Notes: generated by a model from the letters alone, not told the origin. Positions 34,026-42,713 are shown, counted from the first letter of the stretch. The stretch is 64,000 bases of DNA from Actinokineospora xionganensis (GCF_014323725.1 NZ_JABVED010000023.1:1-64000); one strand, 5' to 3'. A program made the numbers and translations.

Positions 34026-34073
34026 CGGACTATAGTCCGGATGTGCCTCACGACCGTAACGGACCGCAGTCCG
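34026..34073. promoter_or_regulatory. Twin CGGAC-N4-GTCCG palindromes (TetR operators)
   Basis: CGGACTATAGTCCG (34026-34039, a perfect palindrome) and CGGACCGCAGTCCG (34060-34073) share the same arms with centres 34 bp apart. The first lies between the divergent rhodanese and TetR starts; the second is just inside the TetR reading frame. A pair of matching sites beside a TetR gene is the expected form of an autoregulatory operator. Confidence 0.65.
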
Positions 34074-34660
34074 GTTCCGCAACCCCATTGGAACTGCTTC
34101 GCACGCCGCCGCCCAAGGAGCGCACCGACGCCGCCCGCAACCGGGCCGCCATCCTGGACGCGGCCGCGCGGCTCTTCGCCGAACACGGCGTCGAAGCGGT
34201 GTCCATGGACCAGGTGGCGGCGGCCGCGGGTGTCGGCAAGGGCACCCTGTTCCGCCGCTTCGGCGACAAGGCCGGGCTGGCCGCCGCGCTGCTGGACGCG
34301 CGCGAGCGGGTGCTCCAGGAAGGGATCCTGCACGGACCGCCGCCGCTGGGCCCCGGAGTGCCGCCCACCGACCGCCTCACCGCGTTCGCCGACGCCTACC
34401 TCGACTACCTGTTCACGCATCTGCCCCTGGTGCGGATGTCGGAGACCGCGGCGCCCGGCGCCAGGTACCGGATCGGTGCGTACCGGTTCTGGCACCAGCA
34501 TGTGACGATCCTGCTCGCGGGCACCGCCGACCCCGAGCACACCGCGCACGCCCTGCTCGCTTCCCTTGCCGCCGAACACATCGCGGCGCTCCTTCCCGAA
34601 CTCGGAGAGGAGCGCATCCGGGCGGGTATCACCCGCCTCTGGCGGCAGGCAGGCTCCTGA
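34043..34660 (+). CDS. TetR family transcriptional regulator
   Basis: A 205-residue repressor. The helix-turn-helix is RTDAARNRAAILDAAARLFAEHGVEAVSMDQVAAAAGVGKGTLFRRFGDKAGLAAALLDARERVL (~28-92), followed by an all-helical ligand domain. The GTG at 34043 is used as the start, although ~25 residues precede the typical TetR N-terminus and one operator lies within them, so a later start is possible. It probably represses itself and the divergent rhodanese gene. Confidence 0.9.
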   Translation: MPHDRNGPQSGSATPLELLRTPPPKERTDAARNRAAILDAAARLFAEHGVEAVSMDQVAAAAGVGKGTLFRRFGDKAGLAAALLDARERVLQEGILHGPPPLGPGVPPTDRLTAFADAYLDYLFTHLPLVRMSETAAPGARYRIGAYRFWHQHVTILLAGTADPEHTAHALLASLAAEHIAALLPELGEERIRAGITRLWRQAGS

Positions 34661-34687
34661 CTTCGCACGGTCCCTCGATGGTCGGCC

Positions 34688-35131
34688 TCAGCTCACCGCT
34701 TGCCGCACGAGCGCGCCGATCCGCTTCTCGTCGGCCGGGGTCAGCGCGGTCAGCGCGAACGAGGTCGGCCACATCGCGCCGTCGTCGAGCATCGCCTGGT
34801 CGCTGAAGCCGAGCGTCGCGTACCTCGCCTTGAACTTCTCCGCGCTCTGGAAGAAGCAGACGACCTTGCCGTCCTTGGCGTACGCGGGCATCCCGTACCA
34901 GAGCTTCGGCGCGAGGTCGGGCGCGCTGGACCGGATGATGGTGTGGATCCGCTCGGCCATCACTCGGTCCGGTTCGGACATCTCGGCGATCTTCGCGAGC
35001 ACGTCCGGCTCCAGGTCGGCCTTGGCGCCGCGCCGGGCGGCCTTCTTCAGTTCCTGGCCGTGCTCCTTCATCGCGGCGAGTTCCTCGTCGCTGAACCCGA
35101 CGATCTTGGCGGACTTCTTCGCGGCGCTCAT
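34688..35131 (-). CDS. DUF1801 domain protein
   Basis: A 147-residue protein with a DUF1801/YdhG-like domain: HTIIRSSAPDLAPKLWYGMPAYAKDGKVVCFFQSAEKFKARYATLGFSDQAMLDDGAMWPTSFALTALTPADEKRIGALVRQAV. The N-terminal ~55 residues are a charged helical extension. The domain has a hydrophobic pocket and no assigned enzyme activity. AAGGAA precedes the ATG. It lies 28 bp upstream of the TetR 3' end, convergent with it, and just downstream of the VOC gene. Confidence 0.85.
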   Translation of the reverse strand: MSAAKKSAKIVGFSDEELAAMKEHGQELKKAARRGAKADLEPDVLAKIAEMSEPDRVMAERIHTIIRSSAPDLAPKLWYGMPAYAKDGKVVCFFQSAEKFKARYATLGFSDQAMLDDGAMWPTSFALTALTPADEKRIGALVRQAVS

Positions 35132-35159
35132 CCCGGGTTTCCTTTCTGACGACGACACT

Positions 35160-35783
35160 TCAGCCATGATTGACGTGCGATGGCTCCCACGCGAATCCAT
35201 CCGGGTCGGTGAAGGGGCCGCCGTCGGTGCCGAGCGTGAGGCGGTGGGATCCCGTGCCGTCGGGGGAGACACCGGCGTCCTTGGCGAGGGCGCGGCGGCC
35301 GTAGAGGGCCAGCTTGACCGGGCTCGACGGGGTGGCGAACTCGACGTACTTGCGGCCGAAGCTCTTGGCCACCGCGAGGCCATGGTCGACGTAGAACCGC
35401 TTGCTGGCGGCCACATCCGCGACGCCCAGCAGGAGCACGATGTCGTCGATCTCGCGGGTGTCCGGGCCGGTGTCCTTCTTCGCGGAGGTCGCGACCTTCC
35501 AGATGGTCCCGTCCGGGGCCCGCACGACACCGCCGTAGCCCCAGAACGACTTGGCGACCGGCTTGAGCGCGGTGGCCCCCGCGTCGATGGTGGAGCCGAC
35601 CAGGTTCTTGACGGTGGAAGGCTGGGACACGGTGAGCGACAGGGTGAACGCGCGGAAGCCGGTCGTCGGGGCATCCGAGGCCCGCAACCGCACCTGCGTG
35701 TCCACACCGAACGCGGCGGTGTAGAAGTCTTTGGCGGCCTGGGGGTCGGCCACTTCGAGTGTCACGGAGTCGATGGAAGTCAT
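35160..35783 (-). CDS. Two-domain VOC (glyoxalase-like) protein
   Basis: A 207-residue protein with two vicinal-oxygen-chelate halves: SVTLEVADPQAAKDFYTAAFGVDTQVRL...RAPDGTIWKVATS and IVLLLGVADVAASKRFYVDHGLAVAKSFGRKYVEFAT...TDPDGFAWEPS. The metal-ligand pattern is incomplete, so it may bind small molecules and not isomerise glyoxal adducts. The start at 35783 (MTSIDSVTLE) matches the family; the longer upstream frame is not used. It is likely an operon with the DUF1801 gene 28 bp downstream. Confidence 0.85.
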   Translation of the reverse strand: MTSIDSVTLEVADPQAAKDFYTAAFGVDTQVRLRASDAPTTGFRAFTLSLTVSQPSTVKNLVGSTIDAGATALKPVAKSFWGYGGVVRAPDGTIWKVATSAKKDTGPDTREIDDIVLLLGVADVAASKRFYVDHGLAVAKSFGRKYVEFATPSSPVKLALYGRRALAKDAGVSPDGTGSHRLTLGTDGGPFTDPDGFAWEPSHVNHG

Positions 35784-35832
35784 GCAGGCAACGCTAGGCG
35801 CGGCCCCTGGGGCCGCGCTTCTTGATTCCTGA

Positions 35833-36027
35833 CCGGTCCGCCGTGCCCTGAGCTGGGTCCAGGACGAGGACGGCGGGTACCGCGGCCAGATGGCCGTGCT
35901 GGTCAAGCCGAACGGCCTGCTCGGCAAGGCGTACCTGGCGGGCATAGCGCCGCTGCGTCACCTGATTGTGTACCCGGCGATGATCCGGGGCATCGGACAG
36001 AAGTGGCGGGTCGGGATCGGCGGCTAG
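35833..36027 (+). pseudogene. C-terminal remnant of a DUF2867-type gene
   Basis: A 64-residue open stretch directly after an in-frame TGA (35830-35832) reads ALSWVQDEDGGYRGQMAVLV then KPNGLLGKAYLAGIAPLRHL and IVYPAMIRGIGQKWR, the end of DUF2867 proteins that usually accompany NAD-dependent epimerases. No start codon with a ribosome binding site lies at its 5' end and the N-terminal two thirds are missing. It sits between the VOC gene and the gene at 36081. An internal ATG at about 35890 could give a short peptide, but a truncated gene is the better reading. Confidence 0.6.
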
Positions 36028-36080
36028 CGGTCGCCATGCTCGGCGCACCTGTCATAGAGTGCGTCGGGGGGTGCGAACAC

Positions 36081-37199
36081 GTGAACTTCAAGGTGGATCC
36101 ACCGTCCGTCAGCGCGCTGGCGAAGCTGATGGGACGTGCGGGCGCGGCCGCGTCGATCTTCGCGGCGGCGAACAACGGCGCCGGTCCGAGCGAACTCGGC
36201 GAGGGCCTGCTCGGGATGCTCGCCGGGCCGCTCGACAAGTGGCAGGCCCTCGGTCTGTCCAATTGTCAGCGTGCCTCGACTCTTGCCGACCAGTGCGACA
36301 GCGCGCTCGTCGCGGCGGCCAAGTTCTATCTGGCCACCGACGCCGCCGAGGAGGCCCGGCTGGACAGCGAGTACCCGGCGGCCACGTCCCAGCGCGTCGG
36401 CGGCGCCACCGTGACGGCGCCGGAGACGGCGGGCGGGTTCACCGACTGGGAGGACGCCTGGCGGGACCCGCACAACCCCGAGTTCCCTTACACCGCACCA
36501 CCAGAGCCCAGGGACAACGACGGCCGCGGCTGGGACTTCGACCTCGACGGCGAGATCGACAAGCTCACCGGCGCGGCGTCCGTGGCGCCGTACGTGCGCG
36601 ACCTGCTCAAGTGGCTGGTCGGCTGGGACCCGTTCGCCGCCGTCACGACGCTGGTCGCTGGCGACTGGAAAGGGCTGATGCGCCAGGGTTCGGTGTTCGA
36701 GGACACCGCGACGGCGTTCGGTCGGATCAAGACCAACGTCGACCGCGGGCGCTACGCGATCCAGGACCGCTGGGACGGCAACGCCGCGGCCGCGCTGGAG
36801 AACTGGCTGGCGGCGTACTCGCAGGGGTGCGCCGACCACGCCAAGTTCTGCGCCGAGGCAGGCTGGAAGATCAAGAACTTCGCCCGCTCGGCGTTCCACG
36901 CGTTGCAGGCGCTGAACGTCGCCATGGACTCCCTGATCGACTCCGTGCTCGAGGCACTGCTCAAGGTGAAGGGCCTGGGCGCGGTCGTCGGCGGCGCGGT
37001 CAACGTCATCCGCGGCGAGAAGCCGGAGCAGGCGTTCGCCGCCGTCGTCTACTCCGTGCTCCCGATCGCGGAACTGCTGGACCAGGTCCGCATGCTGGCC
37101 CACGGCATCCAGTCGGCGGCGGAGATGGTGGCGGGCAATGGCGAGGTGGCCGCGGCGGCGTGGCCGGGCGAGCCGTACCGGCACCCGGCGGCCCGATGA
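36081..37199 (+). CDS. Large WXG100/type VII secretion-associated-like protein
   Basis: A 372-residue, mostly helical protein without signal peptide. The N-terminus (VNFKVDPPSVSALAKLMGRAGAAASIFAAANN) resembles ESX-type substrates. The central segment IKTNVDRGRYAIQDRWDGNAAAALENWLAAYSQGCADHAKFCAEAGWKIKNFARSAFHALQAL resembles a WXG100-like hairpin (here WDG), followed by an amphipathic/hydrophobic C-terminal third (AVVGGAVNVI, AAVVYSVLPIAELLDQV). The GTG at 36081 follows GGGGGG. Its stop overlaps the next gene (ATGA). This pattern is common in actinomycete genes of unknown function near or apart from ESX loci; no EccC or other secretion gene is in the window. Assignment is tentative. Confidence 0.6.
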   Translation: MNFKVDPPSVSALAKLMGRAGAAASIFAAANNGAGPSELGEGLLGMLAGPLDKWQALGLSNCQRASTLADQCDSALVAAAKFYLATDAAEEARLDSEYPAATSQRVGGATVTAPETAGGFTDWEDAWRDPHNPEFPYTAPPEPRDNDGRGWDFDLDGEIDKLTGAASVAPYVRDLLKWLVGWDPFAAVTTLVAGDWKGLMRQGSVFEDTATAFGRIKTNVDRGRYAIQDRWDGNAAAALENWLAAYSQGCADHAKFCAEAGWKIKNFARSAFHALQALNVAMDSLIDSVLEALLKVKGLGAVVGGAVNVIRGEKPEQAFAAVVYSVLPIAELLDQVRMLAHGIQSAAEMVAGNGEVAAAAWPGEPYRHPAAR

Positions 37200-37564
37200 C
37201 TACGCCGGCCACGCCGTGGCGGACCGACGAGGGCCGCAAGGCCATGGACACCCGGATGCGGTTGCTCGCCCGGGAAACCGGCGACCTCGGCGAATTCGCC
37301 CGTGACGTGGTCGCGGGCCGCCTGCGGCCGAGGGATCTCCTGTACTCCTCGGTCCTCTCCGAGGACACTGTGGGCGCTTTGCGGTCAGCCGCCGACGCCT
37401 GGCACGCAATGCCCGAGGCGGAGCGCGCCGCCGCGATCAGCGCCGCGCCCGCCACCACGGCCGCCGAGATCGCCGCGCTCGCGGCGTACTCGGAACCCGA
37501 GCCACCCAAACCACCCGACCACCCGGACAACGACGACCGCGGCTACCTCTCCGACGCCTGGTAA
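37196..37564 (+). CDS. Small protein coupled to the WXG-like gene
   Basis: A 122-residue soluble protein that starts inside the preceding stop (ATGA at 37196-37199). It is rich in Ala, Glu and Arg with predicted helices (WRTDEGRKAMDTRMRLLARETGDLGEFARDVVAGRLRPRDLLYS; ALRSAADAWHAMPEAERAAAI) and ends in a Pro/Asp-rich tail (EPEPPKPPDHPDNDDRGYLSDAW). No family is recognised. Translational coupling suggests a partner or chaperone for the upstream product. Confidence 0.65.
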   Translation: MTTPATPWRTDEGRKAMDTRMRLLARETGDLGEFARDVVAGRLRPRDLLYSSVLSEDTVGALRSAADAWHAMPEAERAAAISAAPATTAAEIAALAAYSEPEPPKPPDHPDNDDRGYLSDAW

Positions 37565-37577
37565 TAGGGTCGTGTGA

Positions 37578-37689
37578 CAAGCCCGCCGCGCTGCCCCACC
37601 GCCGCCTACGGGGACCGTGACGACGCCTCGTGAGGATCAAACCCGCCGCACGATCCAAACCGCCGCCTAAGGGGACCGTGGCGACGCCT
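37578..37689 (+). repeat. Direct repeat of ~51 bp in a convergent gap
   Basis: Copies at 37578-37628 and 37638-37689 share CAAxCCCGCCGC, CCGCCGCCTA.GGGGACCGTG and CGACGCCT, about 43 identical positions with a 60-bp period. The repeat lies between the 3' ends of the genes at 37564 and 37718. Function unknown. Confidence 0.6.
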
Positions 37690-37717
37690 GACCACGGTTA
37701 CCCACCACGCCGCACCA

Positions 37718-38413
37718 TCACCCGGAAGGTGACCCGAACATAGAATTCCGGGGAGGCGGACTAGCGGTCGATGTGGGCGGATTCCCCGCCACGTTCAGCA
37801 CGAAGTCGAACGTGCCCTCGCGCGCGCCGCCGACGTTTCGCACTGTCATCAGCAGGCGCGGGTCGAAGATCGGGTCGGTGTTGTTGCGCGGCTCGTTGGG
37901 AAAGTAGAGCTGGGTGGTGAGCACCGGCCGGTTCGGGGCCTGTGCCTTGACGTGGATATGCCGGGTGCGGCCCGGGTAGAGGCCGGGCACGATCGTGGTC
38001 AGCGTGAACGCGCCGCGGGCGTCGGTGAACTGGTGGCCGCGGAACCGGAACCCGGTGTTGTCGTACGCGCCGTTGGCGTCGGCCTGCCAGAAGTCCAGCA
38101 GGACATTGGCCAACGGCTGGCAGGCCAGGCCGAAGACGAAGCCGGTGACGGTCAGCCGGGTCCCCGGCGTGCCCGCCACGACCAGCGAGGTGCGCCTCGG
38201 CGAGTTCGGCTTGAAGTACGGGCCTTCGGTCTGCGGCGGGGTCGGGTCGTCCCCGTCGTCGCATTGCGGTGTGAGCGCGGGTGTCTCGCCGGTTGTCGCG
38301 GCGGTGCGGGCCAGGGCAGGCAGGCCGACCATGGCGACGGGCATCGCCACCCCGGCGGCCAACGCGGCCCGCAGCACCGTCTTGCGGGTCAGTTGCGGCT
38401 GTTCGCCATCCAT
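37718..38413 (-). CDS. Exported intradiol ring-cleavage dioxygenase-like protein
   Basis: A 231-residue protein of the catechol/protocatechuate dioxygenase superfamily. The non-haem Fe(III) ligand set is present: Tyr117 (ANGAYDN), Tyr146 (GLYPG), His152 and His154 (TRHIHVK). The N-terminus TRKTVLRAALAAGVAMPVAMVGLPALA looks like a Tat-type or Sec export signal with a weak RK motif. Exported intradiol enzymes are frequent in soil actinomycetes and may act on lignin-derived aromatics. GAGGAG precedes the ATG at 38413. It follows the divergently unrelated AraC gene on the same strand after a 93-bp gap, so AraC control is possible. Confidence 0.88.
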   Translation of the reverse strand: MDGEQPQLTRKTVLRAALAAGVAMPVAMVGLPALARTAATTGETPALTPQCDDGDDPTPPQTEGPYFKPNSPRRTSLVVAGTPGTRLTVTGFVFGLACQPLANVLLDFWQADANGAYDNTGFRFRGHQFTDARGAFTLTTIVPGLYPGRTRHIHVKAQAPNRPVLTTQLYFPNEPRNNTDPIFDPRLLMTVRNVGGAREGTFDFVLNVAGNPPTSTASPPPRNSMFGSPSG

Positions 38414-38506
38414 GCGTGCTCCTCGTGTCGGGATCGAAACCGAACCTACGGAGGCGATCACCGGCCGACGATGGACTGGGCCGGGCGGACGTGGTGAATC
38501 CCGGGG

Positions 38507-39400
38507 TCACGGTTGCCATCGCCCGCGGCGGAACTCGCCGGGGCTGACGCCGGTCTCGCGGCGGAAGAAGCGGCAGAAGTACGCCGGATCGGCGAAGCCG
38601 ACGCGACCGGCGATCTGCCGCACCGTCAGGTCGGTCTTGACCAGGAGCCGCTTCGCCTCGTGGGTGCGCGCTTCCCGCACCAGCCGCGCGGGGGTCCGAC
38701 CGGTCGCCGACTTGACCGCCTCGGCCAGGTACCCCGCGGTGACACCGATGCGCTCGGCGTAGGCGCGCACCGACCACAGGCCGGGTTCGGCGACGGCGGT
38801 CAGCCGGGCGAACTCCTCGGCCACCGCCCCCGCCCGGCTCGGCGCGGCCCGCGTGGGCGCCGAGGGCTGCCGGGCCATCCGCACGATGAGGACGTGCAGC
38901 AGGGCGCGCAGCACCGTCTCGAACCCGCGGGCCGCCCGGCGGAACTCGTCGTGCAGTTCGGCGATCAGCCGGGTGGTGGCGGCGTCCGCGTCGTCGTCCA
39001 GCGCGAGCCACGGCCGCTCACTGAGTCCGCGCAGCAGGTCCCGGTCGGCTGGGTGGTCGAGCAGGAAGTCGTCGGTGAACAGGACGACGGAGCCGTCCAG
39101 GCCGTCGGCGTCCTCCCAGTGGTGCACCTGCCCGGGGGCGATGGCACCCAGGTTCGGCGGGTGGAGGTCCCAGCGGGCAAGGTCGACCACGTGCGTGCCG
39201 GTGCCCGCGGTGACGTGGACGATCTCGTGGAACGTGTGCCGGTGCGGGAAGGTCGCGCGCGACAGCGGGCCGATGGTGTCGAAGCTGCCGATGGCGAAGG
39301 GCATGGCGTTGGGGCGCGGCACTTCGAGGCGGTGCATCGGCAGGCCGCCGTCGGCGGGCGCTTGGCAGGGCGTGCCCGGTGGCACTGTGGTGCCGCGCAT
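38507..39400 (-). CDS. AraC family transcriptional regulator
   Basis: A 297-residue regulator: an N-terminal cupin-type sensor (HRHTFHEIVHVTAGTGTHVVDLARWDLHPPNLGAIAPGQVHHWED) and a C-terminal double helix-turn-helix (WSVRAYAERIGVTAGYLAEAVKSATGRTPARLVREARTHEAKRLLVKTDLTVRQIAGRVGFADPAYFCRFFRRETGVSPGEFR). All landmarks of the AraC signature are there. AAGGAG precedes the ATG at 39400. It is divergent from the small VOC gene and directly upstream of the intradiol dioxygenase, both possible targets. Confidence 0.92.
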   Translation of the reverse strand: MRGTTVPPGTPCQAPADGGLPMHRLEVPRPNAMPFAIGSFDTIGPLSRATFPHRHTFHEIVHVTAGTGTHVVDLARWDLHPPNLGAIAPGQVHHWEDADGLDGSVVLFTDDFLLDHPADRDLLRGLSERPWLALDDDADAATTRLIAELHDEFRRAARGFETVLRALLHVLIVRMARQPSAPTRAAPSRAGAVAEEFARLTAVAEPGLWSVRAYAERIGVTAGYLAEAVKSATGRTPARLVREARTHEAKRLLVKTDLTVRQIAGRVGFADPAYFCRFFRRETGVSPGEFRRGRWQP

Positions 39401-39511
39401 CCGTCGACTCCTTAGGTCCAGACCAATCGGTGTCTCGGTCACGATGGCACAGACAGGCAGCGGGAACCAGGGGCGGGTTTGGCAGGGCGTGAGTCTGGGA
39501 ATGCCCTGCCC

Positions 39512-39877
39512 ATGATCGGACGATGGCGCACCGTTGTGTTCGACACGCGTGATCCGCGGGGGCTTGCCGAATTCTACGCCGAACTCCTGGGCGGCACCGT
39601 GACCGAGGAAGAGCCGGACTGGGTCGTGGTGGTCGATCCCGACGGCAGGCGTTTGGCGTGTCAGTTGTCGCCTGAGCATGTGGCGCCGCGGTTTCCGGAT
39701 TCCGCCGCGTCGCAGCAGGTTCATCTGGACGTGCTGGTCGACGACCCCGACGACGCCGAGCGGAGGGTGCTCGCGATCGGGGCCACCCGGGTGACGGAAC
39801 CACACCATGAGGACAGGTTCCGGGTGTTCCTCGACCCGGCGGGCCACCCGTTCTGCCTCGTGTTCGACGTCGACTGA
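39512..39877 (+). CDS. Small single-domain VOC protein
   Basis: A 121-residue glyoxalase/bleomycin-resistance-fold protein: VVFDTRDPRGLAEFYAELLGGTVTEEEPDWVVVVDPDGRRLACQLS at the N-terminus, then QQVHLDVLVDDPDDAERRVLAIGATRVTEP and FRVFLDPAGHPFCLVFDVD. This is the '(glyoxalase-like) VOC' type widespread in actinomycetes with no assigned substrate. The start at MIGRW (39512) fits the domain; the Shine-Dalgarno is weak. It ends two bases before the convergent LAL3 gene. Confidence 0.85.
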   Translation: MIGRWRTVVFDTRDPRGLAEFYAELLGGTVTEEEPDWVVVVDPDGRRLACQLSPEHVAPRFPDSAASQQVHLDVLVDDPDDAERRVLAIGATRVTEPHHEDRFRVFLDPAGHPFCLVFDVD

Positions 39878-39878
39878 G

Positions 39879-42713
39879 TCAATCGAGGACCGCGCCCAGG
39901 CTGGTCCGTGACGACACGTCCAGTTTGCGCATGACGTTGGCGACGTGGCACTCGACCGTGCGCCGCGACAAGGTCAGCTTCTCGGCGATCTCCCGGTTGG
40001 TGAGCCCGCTCGCGGCGAACTTCGCGATGGCCTTCTCCCGTGGGGACAACGCGTTCCCGTATCCCCGCCTGCCTCGTGTCGGGCGGCCGGGATCGTGTCG
40101 CCGCAACGCTTTGCGGCAGCGCAGGGCGTCGGTGGTGGCGGTGAGGGCGCTGAACTCGGCCTCGGCGGTCCGCAGGTCGCGCACGGCGGTGCCCAGGTCG
40201 CCCGCATCGGCCGCGCACAGCCCGGCCAGCTCGGTGGCCCGGGCGGCGGCCCGCCGGTGCGGCAGCGCCCCATACCGCTCTGCCGCCTCGGCGAACAAGG
40301 CCATGGCTTCGGCGTGCCCCCCGCGGTGCTGCGCGAGCAGCGCGGCGCACACGAGGTCGGCGGCCGCGGCGAGCGGGGCGTCCCGGCCCTGGATGCCCCG
40401 GCGGAACTCGGTGAGCAGCGTGCCTGCCTCCCGCGCGCGACCCGACTGCAGGAACACCTCCGTCGCGACCGGCGCCAGCTCGGCCGCCCAGACCCAGTTG
40501 TCCTTCTGCCGCACCAGATCCACGCCCGCCTCCGCTGCCGCCCGGGCGGCGGTGGTCTGCCCGCGGGCGGACAGGATCGCCGCCCGGCCCGCGTGCGCGG
40601 TGACGACGATGGGTACGTGCCCAGGCGCGGCGTCGGCCGCCGCCTGCAACGTGCGAAGCGCGTCGCTGGTCCGCGAGCGCGAAGTCTGGAGCCACCCGAG
40701 GACGAGGAGGGCGTCGGCGGCCAGGTACCCCATCTGCCCGACCGCGGCCACCAGCCGGTCGGCTTTCTCGGCGAGTCCGTCCCACGGCCCGGTCGCGGCG
40801 AGCAGCCGCAGTTCGGTGCCCGCCCCGAGTGAGGACAGGTATGGAGCGGACCGGTCGTCGACGAGTTCGGCGGCCGCGTCGAGGTGGTGGCGGGCCGGTC
40901 CGAAGTGGCCGTTCCACACTGCGGCGTCGGCCATGTTCAGGTGGGTGCGCCCCAGCTGGCGGCGCAGGCCGGGCGCGGCGGGCGCGGGCGGCAGCAGGTC
41001 GATCACTCGCCACGCCCCGGGGTCGGCGATCTGCATCCGCACGGTGAGCCGGTTCGCCCGCATGGCCGCGATGGCCTCGGTGTCGGTGGTGCCCGCGCAG
41101 GCCTGCTCGGCCTGGGCCAGCCAGCGCAGGTTCGTGGCCACCGGGACGAACCCGACCTGCGGGAGGGCCAGCGTCGCCATGCCGCGGGCGCGGACCATGC
41201 GCCGCGATGGCAGGTCCGTCAGCGCGCGCTCGATCTCGCGCTGCCCGGCCGTGACCTGCCCGACCTGGTTGACCAGCACCAGGCCGAGGTTCATCCGGAT
41301 CTCGGCGCCGACATCCCTGGGCAGCGGCCAGTCCCGTACGACGGTGCGCAGCCGGTCGATCGTGTCCGGGGTCGCGATGCCCTGCAGCATCTCGCGGCTG
41401 AGCCGCAGCGCGATGGCTTCCTTCGCCGAGATGGGCAGTTCGGCGTCATCGAGGGCGTTCTCCAGAATCCTCATCCCCGCGACCGGGACCCCGGAGTCGG
41501 CTGCCTCCTGGGCGGCGGCCAGCACGCACTCAACCCAGCGGTCCAGTTCGTCGGCGTGGCGGTAGTGGTGGGCCAGTTGCATCAGGCCGGGTCGGGCGGA
41601 CCCGATGAGCCGTTTGATCGCGCGCAGGTGCATCTCGCGGCGGCGCGGGCCGGGGATCGCCTCGTACACCGCGCGGGCGGCGAGCGGGTGGCGCAGGTCG
41701 TAGTGGCCGCGGGCGGTCTCGTGGAGCATCCGGGCCCGCAGCGCGACCTCCAGCGCGGCCGCCATGCCGCGGTCCGACAGCCCGGACAGCGCCGCGATGT
41801 CGGCCTCGCCTGCCGGGTGGCCGAACACCGCGACGGCTCGACACACCGCGGTGGCGGGTCTGCCCAGCCGCGTGAGCCGTTCCACGACGGCGTCGCGGAC
41901 CCGCGTGGGCACGCCGATCTCGTCGAGCCCCGCGGCCGTCGGCGAGTGGTCGGCGAGTTCGCGCACGAGTTCCTCGACGACGAGCGGCAGCCCGGCGCTG
42001 CGGTGGTGCAGTTCGGCGGCGAACTCGGGTGCGGCGCACACACCGGACTCGCGGAGGAACTCGGCGACGCCCGGCACGGTGAGCGGCGCGAGGCTGATCC
42101 GGGTGATGGTGTGCCCGCGGCCGCGATAGGCCTCCACCAACTCGTTCGCGTTGATCTCGTCGCCGCGGCAGAGCAGCACGACGGTCACCGTGTCGCGCGG
42201 CGACAGCGCCAGAAACCGGACGAGGTCGAGGGTCTCCTCGTCGGCCCACTGCAGGTTGTCGAGCACGACCAGCGGCTGGTCGAGCAGTTCGAGCACCGCC
42301 GTCACCGCCCGCAACACCTGGTGCCGGGCGACCGAGGGCGACAGCGCGGGTTCGTGCTCGGGAAGCAGGTCGCGCAGTTCGGGGAGCAGCGGCGCCAACG
42401 CCCCGGTGATCGGCGGGAGCGCGGACCCGACCGCGCGTAGTTCGTCCACGGCGCCCGCGAACATCTCGACGATCGCGCCGTACGGATGGGTCGCTTGCAC
42501 CGGCAGGCAGTGCGCCTCAAGGACCGTGTGCGCCGTGGTCCCGGGGTGGCGCAGCAGTTCGCGCAGCAGCCGGGTCTTGCCGACGCCCGCCTCGCCCTCG
42601 ACCATCACGAGCCGGTGCCGGTCGGCGACCGCGTCCGCCAGGGTCGTGAGTTCGACGCTCCGCCCGGAGATCGAACCCTCCGGGTGGGTGTGGTCGAGCC
42701 TGGCAGCCGTCAT
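39879..42713 (-). CDS. LAL-type LuxR transcriptional regulator (LAL3)
   Basis: A 944-residue paralogue of the regulators at 22228 and 30808. It has Walker A GEAGVGKT (40-47), Walker B PLVVLDNLQWADEE, a TPR-like body and a C-terminal LuxR domain (NALSPREKAIAKFAASGLTNREIAEKLTLSRRTVECHVANVMRKLDVSSR). GAAGGTGA precedes the ATG. It lies downstream of, and on the same strand as, the M23 peptidase gene, from which it is separated by a strong terminator, so it has its own promoter in 42714-42828. Confidence 0.92.
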   Translation of the reverse strand: MTAARLDHTHPEGSISGRSVELTTLADAVADRHRLVMVEGEAGVGKTRLLRELLRHPGTTAHTVLEAHCLPVQATHPYGAIVEMFAGAVDELRAVGSALPPITGALAPLLPELRDLLPEHEPALSPSVARHQVLRAVTAVLELLDQPLVVLDNLQWADEETLDLVRFLALSPRDTVTVVLLCRGDEINANELVEAYRGRGHTITRISLAPLTVPGVAEFLRESGVCAAPEFAAELHHRSAGLPLVVEELVRELADHSPTAAGLDEIGVPTRVRDAVVERLTRLGRPATAVCRAVAVFGHPAGEADIAALSGLSDRGMAAALEVALRARMLHETARGHYDLRHPLAARAVYEAIPGPRRREMHLRAIKRLIGSARPGLMQLAHHYRHADELDRWVECVLAAAQEAADSGVPVAGMRILENALDDAELPISAKEAIALRLSREMLQGIATPDTIDRLRTVVRDWPLPRDVGAEIRMNLGLVLVNQVGQVTAGQREIERALTDLPSRRMVRARGMATLALPQVGFVPVATNLRWLAQAEQACAGTTDTEAIAAMRANRLTVRMQIADPGAWRVIDLLPPAPAAPGLRRQLGRTHLNMADAAVWNGHFGPARHHLDAAAELVDDRSAPYLSSLGAGTELRLLAATGPWDGLAEKADRLVAAVGQMGYLAADALLVLGWLQTSRSRTSDALRTLQAAADAAPGHVPIVVTAHAGRAAILSARGQTTAARAAAEAGVDLVRQKDNWVWAAELAPVATEVFLQSGRAREAGTLLTEFRRGIQGRDAPLAAAADLVCAALLAQHRGGHAEAMALFAEAAERYGALPHRRAAARATELAGLCAADAGDLGTAVRDLRTAEAEFSALTATTDALRCRKALRRHDPGRPTRGRRGYGNALSPREKAIAKFAASGLTNREIAEKLTLSRRTVECHVANVMRKLDVSSRTSLGAVLD

